The notes: generated from the letters alone by a model not told the origin. DNA of 64,000 nucleotides from Mytilus edulis (GCF_963676685.1 NC_092345.1:49125838-49189837); one strand, 5' to 3'; positions 46,931 through 59,514 are shown, numbered from the stretch's first letter. Program-made: numbers and translations.

Positions 46931-48469
46931 TCAAACAATAAAAAATACTTTCAAGTTGCCTTGCAATACTAAAACTTAAAATATATACTAATACCTTACC
47001 TTTTGTTCGCACCTCTGCTAGGTTAAAAAAAAAAAGGTTCAGCTCTGACTACTTAAAGTCTGGAATTGACGCTGTATTGGCGTTTATTTAATATAATCCT
47101 GAAACATGTCAAAAGTTATAAAATATGGCTTTGTTTACATAACTGACGATTCAATTTAATTACCTATTTCTCTAAACGTTGATAACATTCACAAAATTTG
47201 AAACCAATCAAATTAATTTCACTTTGAGATGACAGGTAGAGTTGATAAAGTCATTTATTGACTTGATGGGGGTTAAATAATCACAAATAACATAAATGTA
47301 TGTGTGGAAATTTATTGAAGGCATACTAGGCTGTAAAAAAAATGTATCAACCCACCGGATATTATTTATTCAGTTGGCATTTTTTTATTTTATAAGAGTG
47401 CATTCCTTTTGTTATAATTTTAAACAACGTGAAAATGCATTTGTAATCTTAACCGTACTAAACGAAGAAGTTTTGAAATTTAGTATGAATCGGTTTGGCA
47501 ATAAAATCTACATGAAACAGACTTGTTTTCCCTGTATGGTATATTCATTTGCTTACAACGAATTTGCTTATTTATTTTTATATATCAAAATATGATACAT
47601 ATACTAGTAACGATAATTCCAACGTCAGCACACAAAATTAATCTGTTCACTAATAACCAGCCTTTTGCCTAAATGACATACAAACATAACTTTCTTTGAA
47701 TGACTGGTGTTTAAATAATTTTTGAACAAATACTTTATAAGCATAACGTCATAGTGCCCAATTTGCATCCATATAAATCATTTAAAAAAAGCCAATGAAA
47801 TGTTATAGGTTTTTTAAGAACAATTCGTATAATTCATAATACGTTTTTCAACATATAAATTTATTGAAAATAAAAACATTTTTGTCAGCAAGTTCAGATA
47901 ATCATTGAGGATTAAGTAATATCTACTGTGTAGTAATTTTATCTGGGGATTAGCTATCTGGGGTCTAGGGCAGTATTGTACATCATGAGTGTAGACACTT
48001 TATCTCCCGCCTGAGGCCAAGGTGTGCTATAGTCAAATAAGGAAATGGATTAGCCAGTTTTTGGGAGGGACAATTAAGATCAGATTATTTTGCTTGAACT
48101 TGGAACTGCAGCCATTCAGTTAATTTCTCTGAATGAAGAAACATCATCTATTTGAAACTTGGAAAATATTTTGTAACTTTTTGCAAAAACCCACCCATCT
48201 TCCATCCAATTTTAATGACAGTTTTAATCATTATTTTTTAATGTTATTATTTTATCATCTTAAGATACGGGATGTGTGATGCTTCACAAAATTATTTTTA
48301 TTTTATTCATAGTAGTATTTTACTATTTGTTACTGTAATGTATGATATACTGGTTGGGGCATTTTCTTAACCCCACCTTTGCTTTTTAATATCCTTGTCA
48401 TTTATTTGCTACTATTGATATTGTTGATATGTCATTCTCAATTAATTATAAATTTTGAATAAATGACAT
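46931..48469. other. Intergenic, nothing firmly recognised
   Basis: A 99-residue hydrophobic frame at 47296-47595 has no domain. The sequence 47930-48465 ends in AATAAA and might be a repeat tail, but I see no other copy here. Confidence 0.4.
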
Positions 48470-48675
48470 TTTGCTCAACTTGGCATTAGTTTTCTCGTTT
48501 GAATTATTTTACATTGTCTTATCGAGGCCTTTTATAGCTGACTATGTGGTATGGGCTTTGCTCATTGTTGGAGGCCGTACGGTGACCTATAGTTGTTAAT
48601 GTCTGTGTCATTTTGGTCTTTTGTGGATAGTTGTCTCATTGGCAATCATACCACATCTTCTTTTTTATATTGGCT
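48470..48675 (-). repeat. F2 copy, well preserved
   Basis: tgctcattgttggaggccgt, then tggatagttgtctcattggc and aatcataccacatcttcttt. Confidence 0.8.
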
Positions 48676-48811
48676 AAATATATTTAAAAATACACAAAAC
48701 GGTCACATTATGAATGGGTTTTATGAAGATGAACTACTTAGACATCTCGGACAACGATGACAGCGACAACGAATGACATCACATACACTCTATTCTATTG
48801 CCGGAATTCAG

Positions 48812-49397
48812 AAAGGAGTAGGTCCGGTAAGGGCCGATTTAGGCCTCAAATTTCAGGTTCATTTAACAAAAGATTTTGGGCACTTTTTAAACAGTTAAGT
48901 GTCTATTTCAATTGATTCAGTTAGTTTATGTGAAAGATTTTAACTGATTGAGTCATTAAAAACGCTCCGATTCAAGCTTAAATATCATGGAAAATCTATC
49001 AAATATGCAAAAAAAGTCACTTTCATATAGTTTTTGTCAAAAATGAAAGTGGCCGCATCCGTGTTCATCCTTAATTTTTATATAATGTTATGTATTATCA
49101 TCAAATACAACTTATATTTCAATATTAAGAATGAACAAGAATGCGGCCACTTTCATTTAAGACGAAAACCGTCTAAAATTTGACGTAAATGCTCAAATTG
49201 TGACGATTACAGTAATTTAGCATGGCTTAAGGATGCTAGTTCCCGATATATGTGCATCGCATGGTTGAAAACAGCCCATATTTATGTAGCAAAAGCATTC
49301 TACTCTCCAATAGATAACTAAAAGTTTACATTTTAATAATTTTGTAAAACTGCTTTATTTTGGGGCCAAAAAGGGGTCTTACTGGACCTACTCCTTT
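48812..49397. mobile_element. 586-bp DNA transposon remnant or MITE with terminal inverted repeats
   Basis: Both ends read AAAGGAGTAGGTCCxGTAAG inward (19 of 20 match; G on the left, A on the right). A second, perfect 17-bp inverted pair, AATGAAAGTGGCCGCAT and its complement, lies inside at 49042-49058 and 49141-49157. There is no coding frame, so it is non-autonomous. The flanks match 46860-46930, which lacks the element. The superfamily is not clear and no target duplication is certain. Confidence 0.7.
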
Positions 49398-49569
49398 GGC
49401 TTTAGCTATAGTATTACACACCTGTTAACTTCAAAGGTGGGGAAATGAAATACAACTTAACAAAGCGCTAACCATATGACCCATAACTTGACACTTTGTC
49501 TGAATGGATGAAAGCTTTTCGACCATGTTAGAAAAGTATTCAGAAACTACGTTGTATTATGGGCACATG

Positions 49570-49830
49570 GGTTTCTGAATAAAGACAAAAGTGATATACC
49601 GCTGTTCAATTTTCATAATTCGATTTAACTGGGGAAAAAATTGCGTCACAACCAAAACTGGGGGAAACACTGTTCAAACACATCAACTATAAGAGAAAAC
49701 AAAACGAAACAAAATAAAACACTGGACTGCTTCAAAAACAAACATTTACATAACATAGAGACAGACTATGTGATAACAACTGCCACATGCCTGACTTGGT
49801 ACAGAATCCTATTATATTTCTAGTCCATTC
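49570..49830 (+). repeat. F5 copy
   Basis: gtgatataccgctgttcaat, then caaaactgggggaaacactg and catgcctgacttggtacaga. Confidence 0.65.
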
Positions 49831-49959
49831 AATAACCAGAAAATTGTGGATTCTTTATCCCCTTTGCATAACAAATATGCTGTTGGTCCAACAGATTTAG
49901 TCTCCATTAAATATGTCTACTGATGTAAAAACTATTACTTGGAATGCAGCTGACAAAAT

Positions 49960-50490
49960 CTACTGGTCCGACGCAAATTCTACTGGTCTCGGACCACCAG
50001 AACAGCCTAATTTCGACACCTGGTGGAATGTTTCACAAAAGAACATCATTAACAAAGAATGAAATTTCCAAAATCACAAATCTGTCCTTCTTTCTTTTGG
50101 TATTAACATCAAAGAAAAAGAAGAAAATCTACCGTCATTAAACTGGATACCAAAAATGCACACCTTATAAGGAACGATACATAGCTGGATAGTTTAATAT
50201 CTTTCTTTAATGCTGACTACTATTCTTTCTACAGTAAAATCTGTACCTGTAGAAAACTTATCGAAAATGGTATTTTACATCCTAAATTTTACGATAATAT
50301 TGTACTTAAAGCGCGGAAATTACTATGTGATCCGTGTAAACTCATCGAACCTTTAAACAAACTTATTAGTGAGGGTTATCGTACCAATATTGTAATTAGA
50401 TCTCTGAATATAGTTTACATTGGCACTAATATCGATTCAGTCATTAGCAAATTAAAACATAACTAAATTGTATTTTCTTTGCAAGCGGGA
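49960..50490 (+). mobile_element. Penelope-like RT fragments with an internal deletion
   Basis: The plus strand reads SFGINIKEKEENLPSLNWIP, then after a frameshift PYKERYIAG, the finger region of this RT type. The sequence then jumps to a 70-residue open piece, KLIENGILHPKFYDN to SVISKLKHN with a stop at 50464-50466, which I take for the C-terminus. The catalytic middle is missing. A tail with ctagctttcagtaactgcga follows at 50702. Confidence 0.55.
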
Positions 50491-51364
50491 TCATATAGAG
50501 ACACACACACGTTAAGTTTTATCTCTAAAGAATTCGCTCCTCACTATCCTGCTACCTGTCGATACATTTGTTTTTGGCATTGCACAAGTGATGTTTTCTC
50601 TGACTGTTCATGACGTTAAAATACTAAATCCCTGGGATGTGTTTTCGTTGATTTTAGTCTCTGATGCATGATTTTTATTATTAATTGTTTTGGCTTTTAA
50701 CTAGCTTTCAGTAACTGCGAGTACTCTCAAATCTTACTTTCTTGTTAATTTGACCTGTTGATACTATTTGTAATGCTTTTTTGTTATTTTTTTTTTATTA
50801 ATATGGATCTTGTCTATATTACAGCTTTGATTATTTGGAATATCTACTAATTTTCACTTCTTCGTACTATGAACATCAAAATTATTCATTTTTTTTTTAA
50901 TCTGTACAGAAAGTTCTATCTAGCTCTAATTGTATAGTTTTATTGTTGATATTCACCCATATGTACCAAATTTTAGATTATGTTTATTTATATTACAGAA
51001 CTTTCTTGGTATTCCCAATAGGAAGATTTGGTATACACAACGACAAAATTATTTTTATTTACCTGTGTAAAATATGAAACCGGTTTATTTCAAAAGTGAG
51101 GATTTTGTACAAGTTGTTAAATTTTCACAGTTGTATCTTACCATAGCTTTGTTTAAACTTGTTTATTTACTTTTGACCTTAAATATTTATCCTTAATAAC
51201 TTTATTAACTATGTATTTGCATTCAGGCATCGCAGATCAAATGTATTCGTTCACATTGTGTTAATTAACGTTTTTTGATTGAGTTAAGCCTTCCAATTGA
51301 TATTATTTTATCGTGTGTTTATCTATGTTGTGATGTTATACTATTGTCTAAAAAAAGGGAGAAG
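50491..51364. other. RT-element tail and AT-rich intergenic
   Basis: The part to about 50780 resembles 17025-17110. Beyond that nothing was recognised. Confidence 0.4.
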
Positions 51365-51690
51365 GTTTGGTACCATTAAAACATCTTATCCTGCTGCAAA
51401 TGTTTGCACCTGTGCTAAGTCAGGAATCTGATGAACAGTAGTTGTCGTTTGTTTATGTAATTTATACGTGTTTCTCGTTTCTCGTTTTTTTATATAGATT
51501 AGACCGTTGGTTTTCCCGTTTGAATGGTTTTATACTAGTAATTTTGGGGCCCTTTATAGCTTGTTGTTTGGTGTGAGCCAAGGCTCTGTGTTGAAGGCCG
51601 TACCTTGACCTATAATGGTTTAATTTTATAAATTGTTATTTGGATGGAGAGTTGTCTCATTGGCAGTCACACCACATCTTCCTATTTTTA
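51365..51690 (-). repeat. F2 copy, full order
   Basis: tgctaagtcaggaatctgat, gaacagtagttgtcgtttgt, then ggagagttgtctcattggca. It is useful as the unsplit reference for the copy around 30637. Confidence 0.75.
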
Positions 51691-51954
51691 TTCAATAGTA
51701 GTGCGATGAAATGTATTCAACCAGTGGTGTCAATTAGATGTGGATTCTAAAAAAATTGTAAAGATCTACTGATACATCTAAGATCACAATCTCTGCAATT
51801 TTGCAGCAACTTTAAAACCTTTTTTACGCTTTTCACTGCTATCCCCATGCTCAATTGAAAGATCAACTTTCCAATCTCATCAAACAGATTTTTTTCTATA
51901 AAAATGGGAATCGTAGATTTGAATTTCTTGTTTTTGGTCATGATAATTTTTATT

Positions 51955-52745
51955 TTGTGAACTTTCAGAAAATATGCTGGAGATGATAATATCAAAATGT
52001 TGAATTTTTGTATCGATAATGTTTGGTTTGTATCGACAATGTTTGGAGGATCGATATTTCACCAGACAGTCAGTATTCCAATGGTTACTAATTGTGCAAC
52101 ACTACTGTCCGACTTGTTTTTGTAATCGTATGAAGCAGCCTTCATTCAGAACCATATAAAGGACGAAAAGAAAAAGCACCTTGCAAAATTCTTTAATTTT
52201 AATTTTAGATATATTAATGATGTTCCACCACTAAATACACATATTTCAGTCAGTACTTACATCTTATATATATCCCAGTGAACTTGAAATTAAGGATACT
52301 ACTTATACTAGAAGGACTGCTTCATACCTTAATCATTTCCTCAAAATTGACACAGATGGACGACTTCACACTAAATGACAAAGGGGACAATTTCAAATTC
52401 CTAATTATTCCTAATTAACATACCTCCAGCTCCGTCTTATGGTGTTAACATATCTCAGCTGATGCGTTATGCTTGGGCTTGTCACACTATAAGGACTTCA
52501 GTTACAGGAGCTCAGTGCTCCTTATGCAGACACTGCTTCACAAAGTAATGAGGTGGAAAAATAAAAAAAATACACTCCATAACCTCCATGGACACCATTA
52601 CGAAATGGTTGATCTGTACGATGTGTCTGTGTCTAAACTAGCTTACGATATTTTTACCAAGTCTTATATTCTGGTTTACCATCTAAGTCGTCTGACCTGC
52701 GAAGTACCGAAAGTGAAATAATCCCGAATATGACTGTCTTCCCCA
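51955..52745 (+). mobile_element. Penelope-like RT fragment, dead
   Basis: Broken frames read DDNIKMLNFCIDN, then FHQTVSIPMVTNCATLL, FNFNFRYINDVPPL, ELEIKDTTYTRRTASYLNHF, KIDTDGRLHTK and YGVNISQLMRYAWAC. The catalytic pair reads IND, with one aspartate lost, and there are stops and frameshifts throughout. Confidence 0.7.
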
Positions 52746-52888
52746 GTGTGAATTCACATTGCTAGTAGACGTGTCTCAGTATTTATACATCCAACAATTA
52801 TGTACAAATGTATATAGTTATGATGTTTCGTTTGTAATTATGGTTTGGTATTGAGTTATGTCATTTCGTTTGTGGTTTGATTTTTTTT
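52746..52888. other. Short spacer between two elements
   Basis: Nothing recognised. Confidence 0.3.
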
Positions 52889-54135
52889 AGCTCACCTGAC
52901 CTGAAAGGTCAAGTGAGCTTTTCTCATCACTTGGCGTCCGTCGTCCGTCGTCTGTAAACTTTTACAAAAATCTTCTCCTCTGAAACTACTTGGCCAAATT
53001 CTACCAAACTTGGCCACAATCATCCTTGGGGTATCTAGTTTAAAAAATGTGTGGCGAGACCCGTCAAACCTACCAAGATGGCCGCCATGGCTAAAAATAG
53101 AACATAGGGGTAAAATGCAGTTTTTGGCTTATAACTCAAAAACCAAAGCATTTAGAGCAAATCTGACAGGGGTAAAATTGTTGATCAGGTCAAGATCTAT
53201 CTGCCCTGAAATTTTCAGACGAATCGGACAACCTGTTGTTGGGTTGCTGCCTGTGAAATGGTTATTTTAAGGAAATTTTGCAGGTTTTGGTTATTATCTT
53301 GAATACTATTATAGATAGAGATAAACTGTAAACAGCAATAATGTTCAGCAAAGTAAGACCTACAAATAAGTCAACATGACCAAAATGGTCAGTCGACCCC
53401 TTAAGGAGTTATTGCCCTTTATAGTAAATTTTTAACAACTTTTCGTCATTTTTTGTTACTTTTCTAAAAATCTTCTTCTCTGAAACTACTTTGCCAAATT
53501 TAACCAAACTTGGCCACAATTATCATTGTGGTTTACAGTTTATAAAATGTGTCCGATGACCCAGCCTACCAAACAAAATGGCCGACATGGCTAAAATTAG
53601 AACATAGTGGTAAAATGCAGTTTTTGCTTTATATCTTTAAAACTAAGACATTTAGGGCAAATCTTTCAAGATTTTAATGTCCATCAGAATAAGATATATC
53701 CCCTCACAAATTTTCAATTGAATCGGACAACCTGTTGTCGGGTTGCTGCCCTAAAATTGGTGATTTTAAGGAAATTTTGCAGTTTTTGGTTATTATCTTG
53801 AATACTATTATAGATAGAGATAAACTGTAAACAGCAATAATGTTCAGCAAAGTAAGATCTACAAATAAGTCAGCATGATCAAAATTGTTAGAGGACCCCT
53901 TAAGGAGTTATTGCCCTTTATAGTCAATATTGAACAACTTTTCGTCATTTTTGTAACATGTATAAAAATCATTTCTAAAACTACTTGGCCAAATTTAACC
54001 AAACTTGGCCACAATCATAATACTAGGGTATCTTTTTTTTTTAAAAGTGTCTAATGACCCCGCCTACCAACGAAGATGGCCAACATCTGTAAACACATTA
54101 ACAGGTGAGCGACACAGGCTCTTGAGAGCCTCTAG
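52889..54135 (+). mobile_element. Hairpin-headed, Helitron-like element with 500-bp tandem units
   Basis: The left hairpin is AGCTCAC...GTGAGCT at 52889-52919. The right end is AGGCTCT-TG-AGAGCCT followed directly by CTAG at 54132-54135. Inside, a unit starting tttacaaaaatcttctcctc recurs at 52961, 53461 and (truncated) 53961, a 500-bp period each time. The unit contains gccaaatttaaccaaacttg and ggacaacctgttgt. Hairpin followed by CTAG is the classic Helitron right end. No helicase is present, so it is non-autonomous. Frames at 53010 and 53607 are by-products. Confidence 0.65.
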
Positions 54136-54234
54136 TTTTATTTGTACATGTATGTAAAAGTTAAGATAGATAATCAGCTAGTTAATTTATAGGATTTTTA
54201 GTTTAGAGCTGCTATATGCACAGGATTTATTTAA
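54136..54234. other. Short intergenic stretch
   Basis: Nothing recognised. Confidence 0.3.
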
Positions 54235-54345
54235 TTTTACAGTTTTTAAGTTTATGTGTTTCTTCGGTTTCGCTTTGTGACACGGTTTTGTTTCAGTTCA
54301 ATCGATTTTTTACTATTGAACAGCGGTATGCTAATGTTGCATTTA
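54235..54345 (-). repeat. F5 piece
   Basis: ttcaatcgattttttactat and gaacagcggtatgctaatgt are the complement of the F5 left part. Confidence 0.55.
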
Positions 54346-56339
54346 TTTACCTCAGTGGTTGAACTCTTTTTTTCAGGTACCACATACATATGTATGAAAC
54401 AACAATAAAGAATTGATAGTTGTAGCAAATTTACCTGACGATATCTGGATATGGGTATTTAGTCGGATCTTAACACGTACTTGTGATTTGTTTAAAACCG
54501 GTTTTAACGAAGAAATGTCGAAATGTTCAGAACTTAATTAAATCTGTTTTTTGGTAAGATGGTGCAAGCATACGATTTTTATTGCGTCTTACACTTTGAG
54601 AAGCGAATAATCTATAGCTACTTTATATAAATATTGTGTAAAAACGTTAATTATGAGCTATGAAAGTCAAGTGGCTCAAGCATTTTACTGAGGAAGTTTT
54701 AAAAAAATGCAAAGAAATATTTTACCAGTGGGTTAGATTTCATTAGTCTTCACTATTTATAGATTAAAAACTTTTGGTTATATCTATAATTTAGAATCAT
54801 CATTGAAGGTGGAGCGCGGTTGCACAGTTAATTAATTATATTGATGTGTCATTTGTATGCAAGAGTGACATTCCGTTGTATTATGTGCCAATTCGAAAAA
54901 GTTATACGAGTATTGTCTCCCTTTAACAGGTTCATTATTTTATAATTAAGTTTAGGTTTCTGATCTAAATTTGAATAGTTACAAAATGTATCAATTCAAT
55001 ATAATTCAGTTTTTGTTATAGGTGTATCAAAAATATTGATGTACGAATATAATTTCATAAATTTGAAACGTTTAAAATGATTACATACCAATATAAAGAA
55101 CCGTTCATCATTTTTGAAAAAGACTATGATTAAATTACATATTATTTATCTTCCCTTCATGATATATTGATTGGGAAATGAACCAGAGTTATCTAAAGGT
55201 AATCACAGAGAGGGACTAGTAAGCAATTTTTAAATGTAGCTTATTTAATGTTAAAACTACTTTCCACTATAAACAAATGTTACTTTATACAAATATAAGA
55301 ACCTTGTTAAGAGGTCGGTTGAAACTATTTTTTAGTACACAGTATAGATTCAAAATTAAATTTGTAAAACTATGTAGTAAATAAGGATACAGCCATAAAA
55401 TATGGAATCTTTTGTTTATTTTACTAATAACGTAGATGGAAAAATTTCGAAATAAATGCAAGAAGAGCAAAAAAGTGTTGATAATTAGAATTCTACAATC
55501 GAAAAATACGTTACCACTTTTCAAATTAATTATTCTAATGCTTTACACAGATTTTGAATATTAAAACGCATTCAATTCTTTATTTTTGTGTCATATTTTG
55601 TATTGGGTACCTGTAACAAAGAAAAAACAACTCTAGAAATTGAAACCAATCTAGATCTGAGTTATGCCGCTTTGTGCAACGAATATCACTTTAATCATGT
55701 AACATTTCGTTACCGCAACCAGCCTTAACATATATGCGCACAGCCTTTTAAAGACTGTTAGAACTATATATGTTACAAAAACGTATACTGAGCGAAGCTT
55801 TTCTTTGTTACCTTCATAGGAAAACTATCAAAATTGAAACCAAATACACGCACGGCTGTAAAAGTTTGATAAAATGTTCTATATGAATGCCTATATAAAG
55901 TCCGATTGTATTATTCACGCTATGCTGGAATAATCCATTAATTACATTGTACACTCAGTTTTTCTCACTGGCAATTAGACAAAAACTTTAATAGACATAA
56001 CTAAATCGTGTAAGATGTTTTTACACCAAAAGTTAGTATACTCAAACTTATAAGACATTTTTTTTCAAAATACTTGTCTGAACAGATATGAAGATACGAA
56101 CGACACACTTAAAATCAACAAGCGGAGAATAAAAAACGTCGCAGGGGACCAATTCTATACAATAATTTACAGAACATATGTTCTTTTCACTGTCACGCTC
56201 CATTTTAATAATAGTTAATATAATCTTATTGTGTATAAACGATAATTTTTTTTCCCATGTTGTGTTCTACAATGAAAGAAAACAATATCGACAAAAATGA
56301 GCTTTCGATGAAAGATTTATTGCAAAGGTATTGTATTCT
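54346..56339. other. AT-rich intergenic, nothing recognised
   Basis: A 79-residue minus frame at 55285-55524 has no domain. Confidence 0.5.
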
Positions 56340-57080
56340 AGGGAATGATGGTCTTTGCCAGATTTGGAATGTCGTGTCAAAATTTTAGTTTTCAATGCTT
56401 TTCAACTTGGTTATTATTTGAGTTTGTAAATAAAGGCAACAGTAGTATACGAAACTCATAAATCGATTGAGAAAAAAAAATCTGGGTTACAAACTAAAAC
56501 TGAGGGAAACACTCAAATATACGAGGAGAACAACGGTACAACAGACACACAACATTAAAATGTAACACACACAGAAACGAACTATAATATAACAATGGCC
56601 ATTTTCCTGATTGATACAGGACATTTTAAGAAAAAAATGGTGGTTTAACCTGGTTTTGTGGCATGCCAAACCTCCCGCTTTTATGGCAATGTTAAATATA
56701 ACATTAAAATGACAACATTACAGGACAGGACTACAATACAAATAAATGAAAGAACATACAGGACAGAGAAACACACGAATAATAGCTAACCAGGTTTAAA
56801 ATATAATGCGCCAGACGTGCGTTTCGTCCACACAAGACCAGTTACGCCCAGATGAAAAAAGTTCGAAAACCAAAACAAGTACAAAGTTGAATAGCACTGA
56901 GGAGCAAAAGTTCCAAAAAGTTTTAACCAATACCTGCTAGGGTTTTCTGCATGTGATAAGAACATCCTTATTATTTAGAATAATTCATACTTTTGCAACA
57001 GTAAATTTTATAAAATGACAACTAGTATATAATAGATATACATGATAAAACCGAAGTGGTGTCTAACTACAGAATAAAAA
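56340..57080 (+). repeat. Long composite repeat, second copy (F1 piece, F5, reversed F1)
   Basis: An F1 piece (ttcaatgcttttcaacttgg) is followed by F5 (cgaactataatataacaatg at 56576). Reversed F1 follows (gcgccagacgtgcgtttcgt near 56812), then agggttttctgcatgtgata. From about 56425 the order equals that at 28640-29450. Confidence 0.7.
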
Positions 57081-57158
57081 CGGATACATTACATAAAACA
57101 ACCTAATCCAGCACATATTAATACACAGCCGAGTTAGCCAAAGCCTCAACGCACAAAG

Positions 57159-57201
57159 TGACGTCACATTTGAAATTCTAAAAAAACACAAATTGACGTC
57201 A
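57159..57201. promoter_or_regulatory. Two perfect CRE palindromes in a short duplication
   Basis: TGACGTCA occurs at 57159-57166 and 57194-57201, each followed by catttgaa and a similar A-rich stretch, so the pair arose by a 35-bp duplication. TGACGTCA is the binding site of CREB/ATF factors. No promoter is known nearby. Confidence 0.4.
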
Positions 57202-57474
57202 CATTTGAATTTCTAAAAATATTTCCCAAAAATAAGATAGAATTAGAATTGATTCAAGATTAGATGTGTAATACTGATATTACATCTAATGAAAATTACA
57301 ATACTTATTAATATCAAATTGTGGTAGTAATTAGATAATTAATTGTATTATCTAGCTATGTCGGTGTTTCTTCTGAATCAAACTGTAAACCAAATAAATC
57401 GTGTAAATTTCGTTGAACCAAACTAAAATCTAATAAATGAAGGGGGCGATTAATTATCTTTACCATTACACACG
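57202..57474. other. Intergenic, nothing recognised
   Basis: No supported feature. Confidence 0.4.
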
Positions 57475-57640
57475 AATATAACAGAAAAGACGTTAAAACA
57501 TTTGACAAAGCCGATGAGAATAACAAATATAACATCAAAACTGAATACATGAATTTGGGATAGAAAAGTACCGTGACACGTCTTATAGCAATGCGAATTC
57601 ACACTCAGCAAAACAGTCACAATAAAAGATCAGACGACGT
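57475..57640 (+). repeat. F5-associated repeat piece
   Basis: catgaatttgggatagaaaa and gtaccgtgacacgtcttata match 28843-28900. Confidence 0.6.
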
Positions 57641-57689
57641 AATGAAAAAACCCACAATCTAACACGTGGTAGAAATGTTCTTAGTTAGT

Positions 57690-58135
57690 TTGGACTAAGA
57701 CACATCGTATGGATCAACCAATTCGTGATGGTGGCCGTAAAATTAAGGAGAGTCATTTTTAATCTGTCCTCCTCATAACTTTGTTGGGGCAGTTTCTGCG
57801 TAAGGAGCAAACTCCTGTATATGAAGTCCGTATAGTGTGAACAAGCACGAGAATAACGTATCAATTGAAGTAAACACCATACGAAGGAGCAGAGAGTATG
57901 TTACTGCTGAGAAATGGGAAATTGATAATTGGGAAGTTGAAATCGTCCTGTTTATCATAGATTTTCGTGTGAAGTCGTCCGTCTGTGTCAATATTGAGGA
58001 AAAGATCAAGGTATGAAGCAGTCCTTCTAGTATCAGTAGTATCCTTAATTTCAAGTTCAGTGGGATATATAAGATGTAAGTATTGGATGAAATATATAAT
58101 ACGTATGTTTTCAGCACCATTGTTCATTAAATATC
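57690..58135 (-). mobile_element. Penelope-like RT fragment
   Basis: The minus-strand frame from 58127 reads YPTELEIKDTTDTRRTASYL, then LNIDTDGRLHTKIYDKQDD, FNFPIINFPFLSSN and SAPSYGVYFN, ending in stops. Only the part after the catalytic site remains. It is closest by eye to the copy at 51955-52745 (shared TRRTASYL). Confidence 0.7.
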
Positions 58136-58149
58136 AAAATCGTTACGAA

Positions 58150-58330
58150 TATTACAGTGTTCAAGACGTATTAGACACAACTTTTTCGGAATATGGAGTT
58201 TTTAATGCTCTTCATCTTCGTATTTGATTTAACCTTCCAACTGGTTTATTCGAGCGTCACTGATATGTCTCATGTAGATGAAAAGCATTTCTGGTTTTCC
58301 AAATTATAAGCCTGGTATTTGATGAGTTTT
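58150..58330 (+). repeat. Degraded F1 copy
   Basis: ttaatgctcttcatcttcgt, gagcgtcactgatatgtctc, then ttataagcctggtatttga. Confidence 0.65.
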
Positions 58331-58964
58331 TATTTCTAAGACATACCGGTAATTTGCCTGAGTGAAAATGGGAATTTTTTTTTTGATTTTCAGTGCTTTT
58401 TAGATTCGTGACATATTAGGTGTTTTACATGTTTATAATTGTATGCTACTGTTATTGACGTCGGAAACACGCGTCTAGAAAGTTCAATCATAAGTCCGAC
58501 CTTCCATCATAAACCGTTTTCAGTGCTCAGATTAGTTGTGCTTGAAACACCAAATTCAGTATTTTGAATGGTTTAGTAAGATACTCGTAGTCAAAATCTT
58601 TGTAATCATACGTCGATATACAAAAAAGGATATATATGATTAGGTTTTTTCTTTCATAATCATTACTTTAGGTATCAATTGTATATAAGAGACTACATAA
58701 GATACGGTTCGTTTGAATTTGACTCCCTGCATTAGAAGTGCTTATTGTATTTCTCTCAATTTTGTCGTTTTATTTTGCTTGTACCGTTCTAGCTTCTTAC
58801 TTTGTGTCTATACTAATATCTTGTACATTTCTGTAACATACACAGCTAGTATAAAAATAATTTGAATCAAATGCTCTGTAATTTAATCTCAAAGCATAAC
58901 TTTGTACTTATTTCTACAACAATTCTACAACGTTTGTTTTCATGATTGCTGAATTCAGATGAAA
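58331..58964. other. Intergenic, nothing recognised
   Basis: No supported feature. Confidence 0.5.
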
Positions 58965-59258
58965 ATAAAATGGTGGAATGGCAATGAGGAATGTGTCAAG
59001 GAGACAACAACCTGACCATAGAACAGACAACAGCAGAAAGTCTCCAACAGGTCTTCAATGCAGCGAGAAATTTCCGCACCCGGAAGCGTCCTTCAGCTGG
59101 CCCATAAACAAATATGTATACTAGTTCAGTGATAATGAACGCCATACTAAACTCCAAATTGTACACAAGAAACTAAAATTCAAAATAATACAAGACTAAC
59201 AAAGGCCTGAGGCTCCTGACTTAGGACAGGTGCAAAAATGCGGCGGGGTTAAACCTGT
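58965..59258 (-). repeat. F4 copy, reverse orientation
   Basis: ggagacaacaacctgaccat, ggaagcgtccttcagctggc, ggcctgaggctcctgactta and gcaaaaatgcggcggggtta mirror the copy at 15590-15900. Confidence 0.75.
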
Positions 59259-59514
59259 TGCTAAATTCAGATGATTTTATTTGTATTTTAATTTTAACTT
59301 TTTATCGGCTAGTTTCGTGCGATCGTATCCTTATGCTTGTATTTTAATGATTCCATGATATACTGACTGGAAATACCAATATACTTGTGCGTCTGGTAAA
59401 TTATGAAGATCACAAGGTATAATTTACTAATAAAGACATCAAATATCATAAGTTCTAATTTATAACATTAGAAAAGGGACATCAAATTAAAGTGTCTTGT
59501 TTTATTCTTATTAT

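Noticed and set aside
47296-47595. 99-residue hydrophobic frame
   Set aside because: Its hydrophobic and aromatic content is what translated AT-rich DNA gives; no domain was seen.
53010-53801. Two frames of 64-86 residues
   Set aside because: They fall at matching places in two tandem units of the same repeat and differ from each other as noncoding copies would.
52961-54110. CRISPR-like array
   Set aside because: Units of 500 bp with no short repeat-spacer pattern, inside a transposable element.
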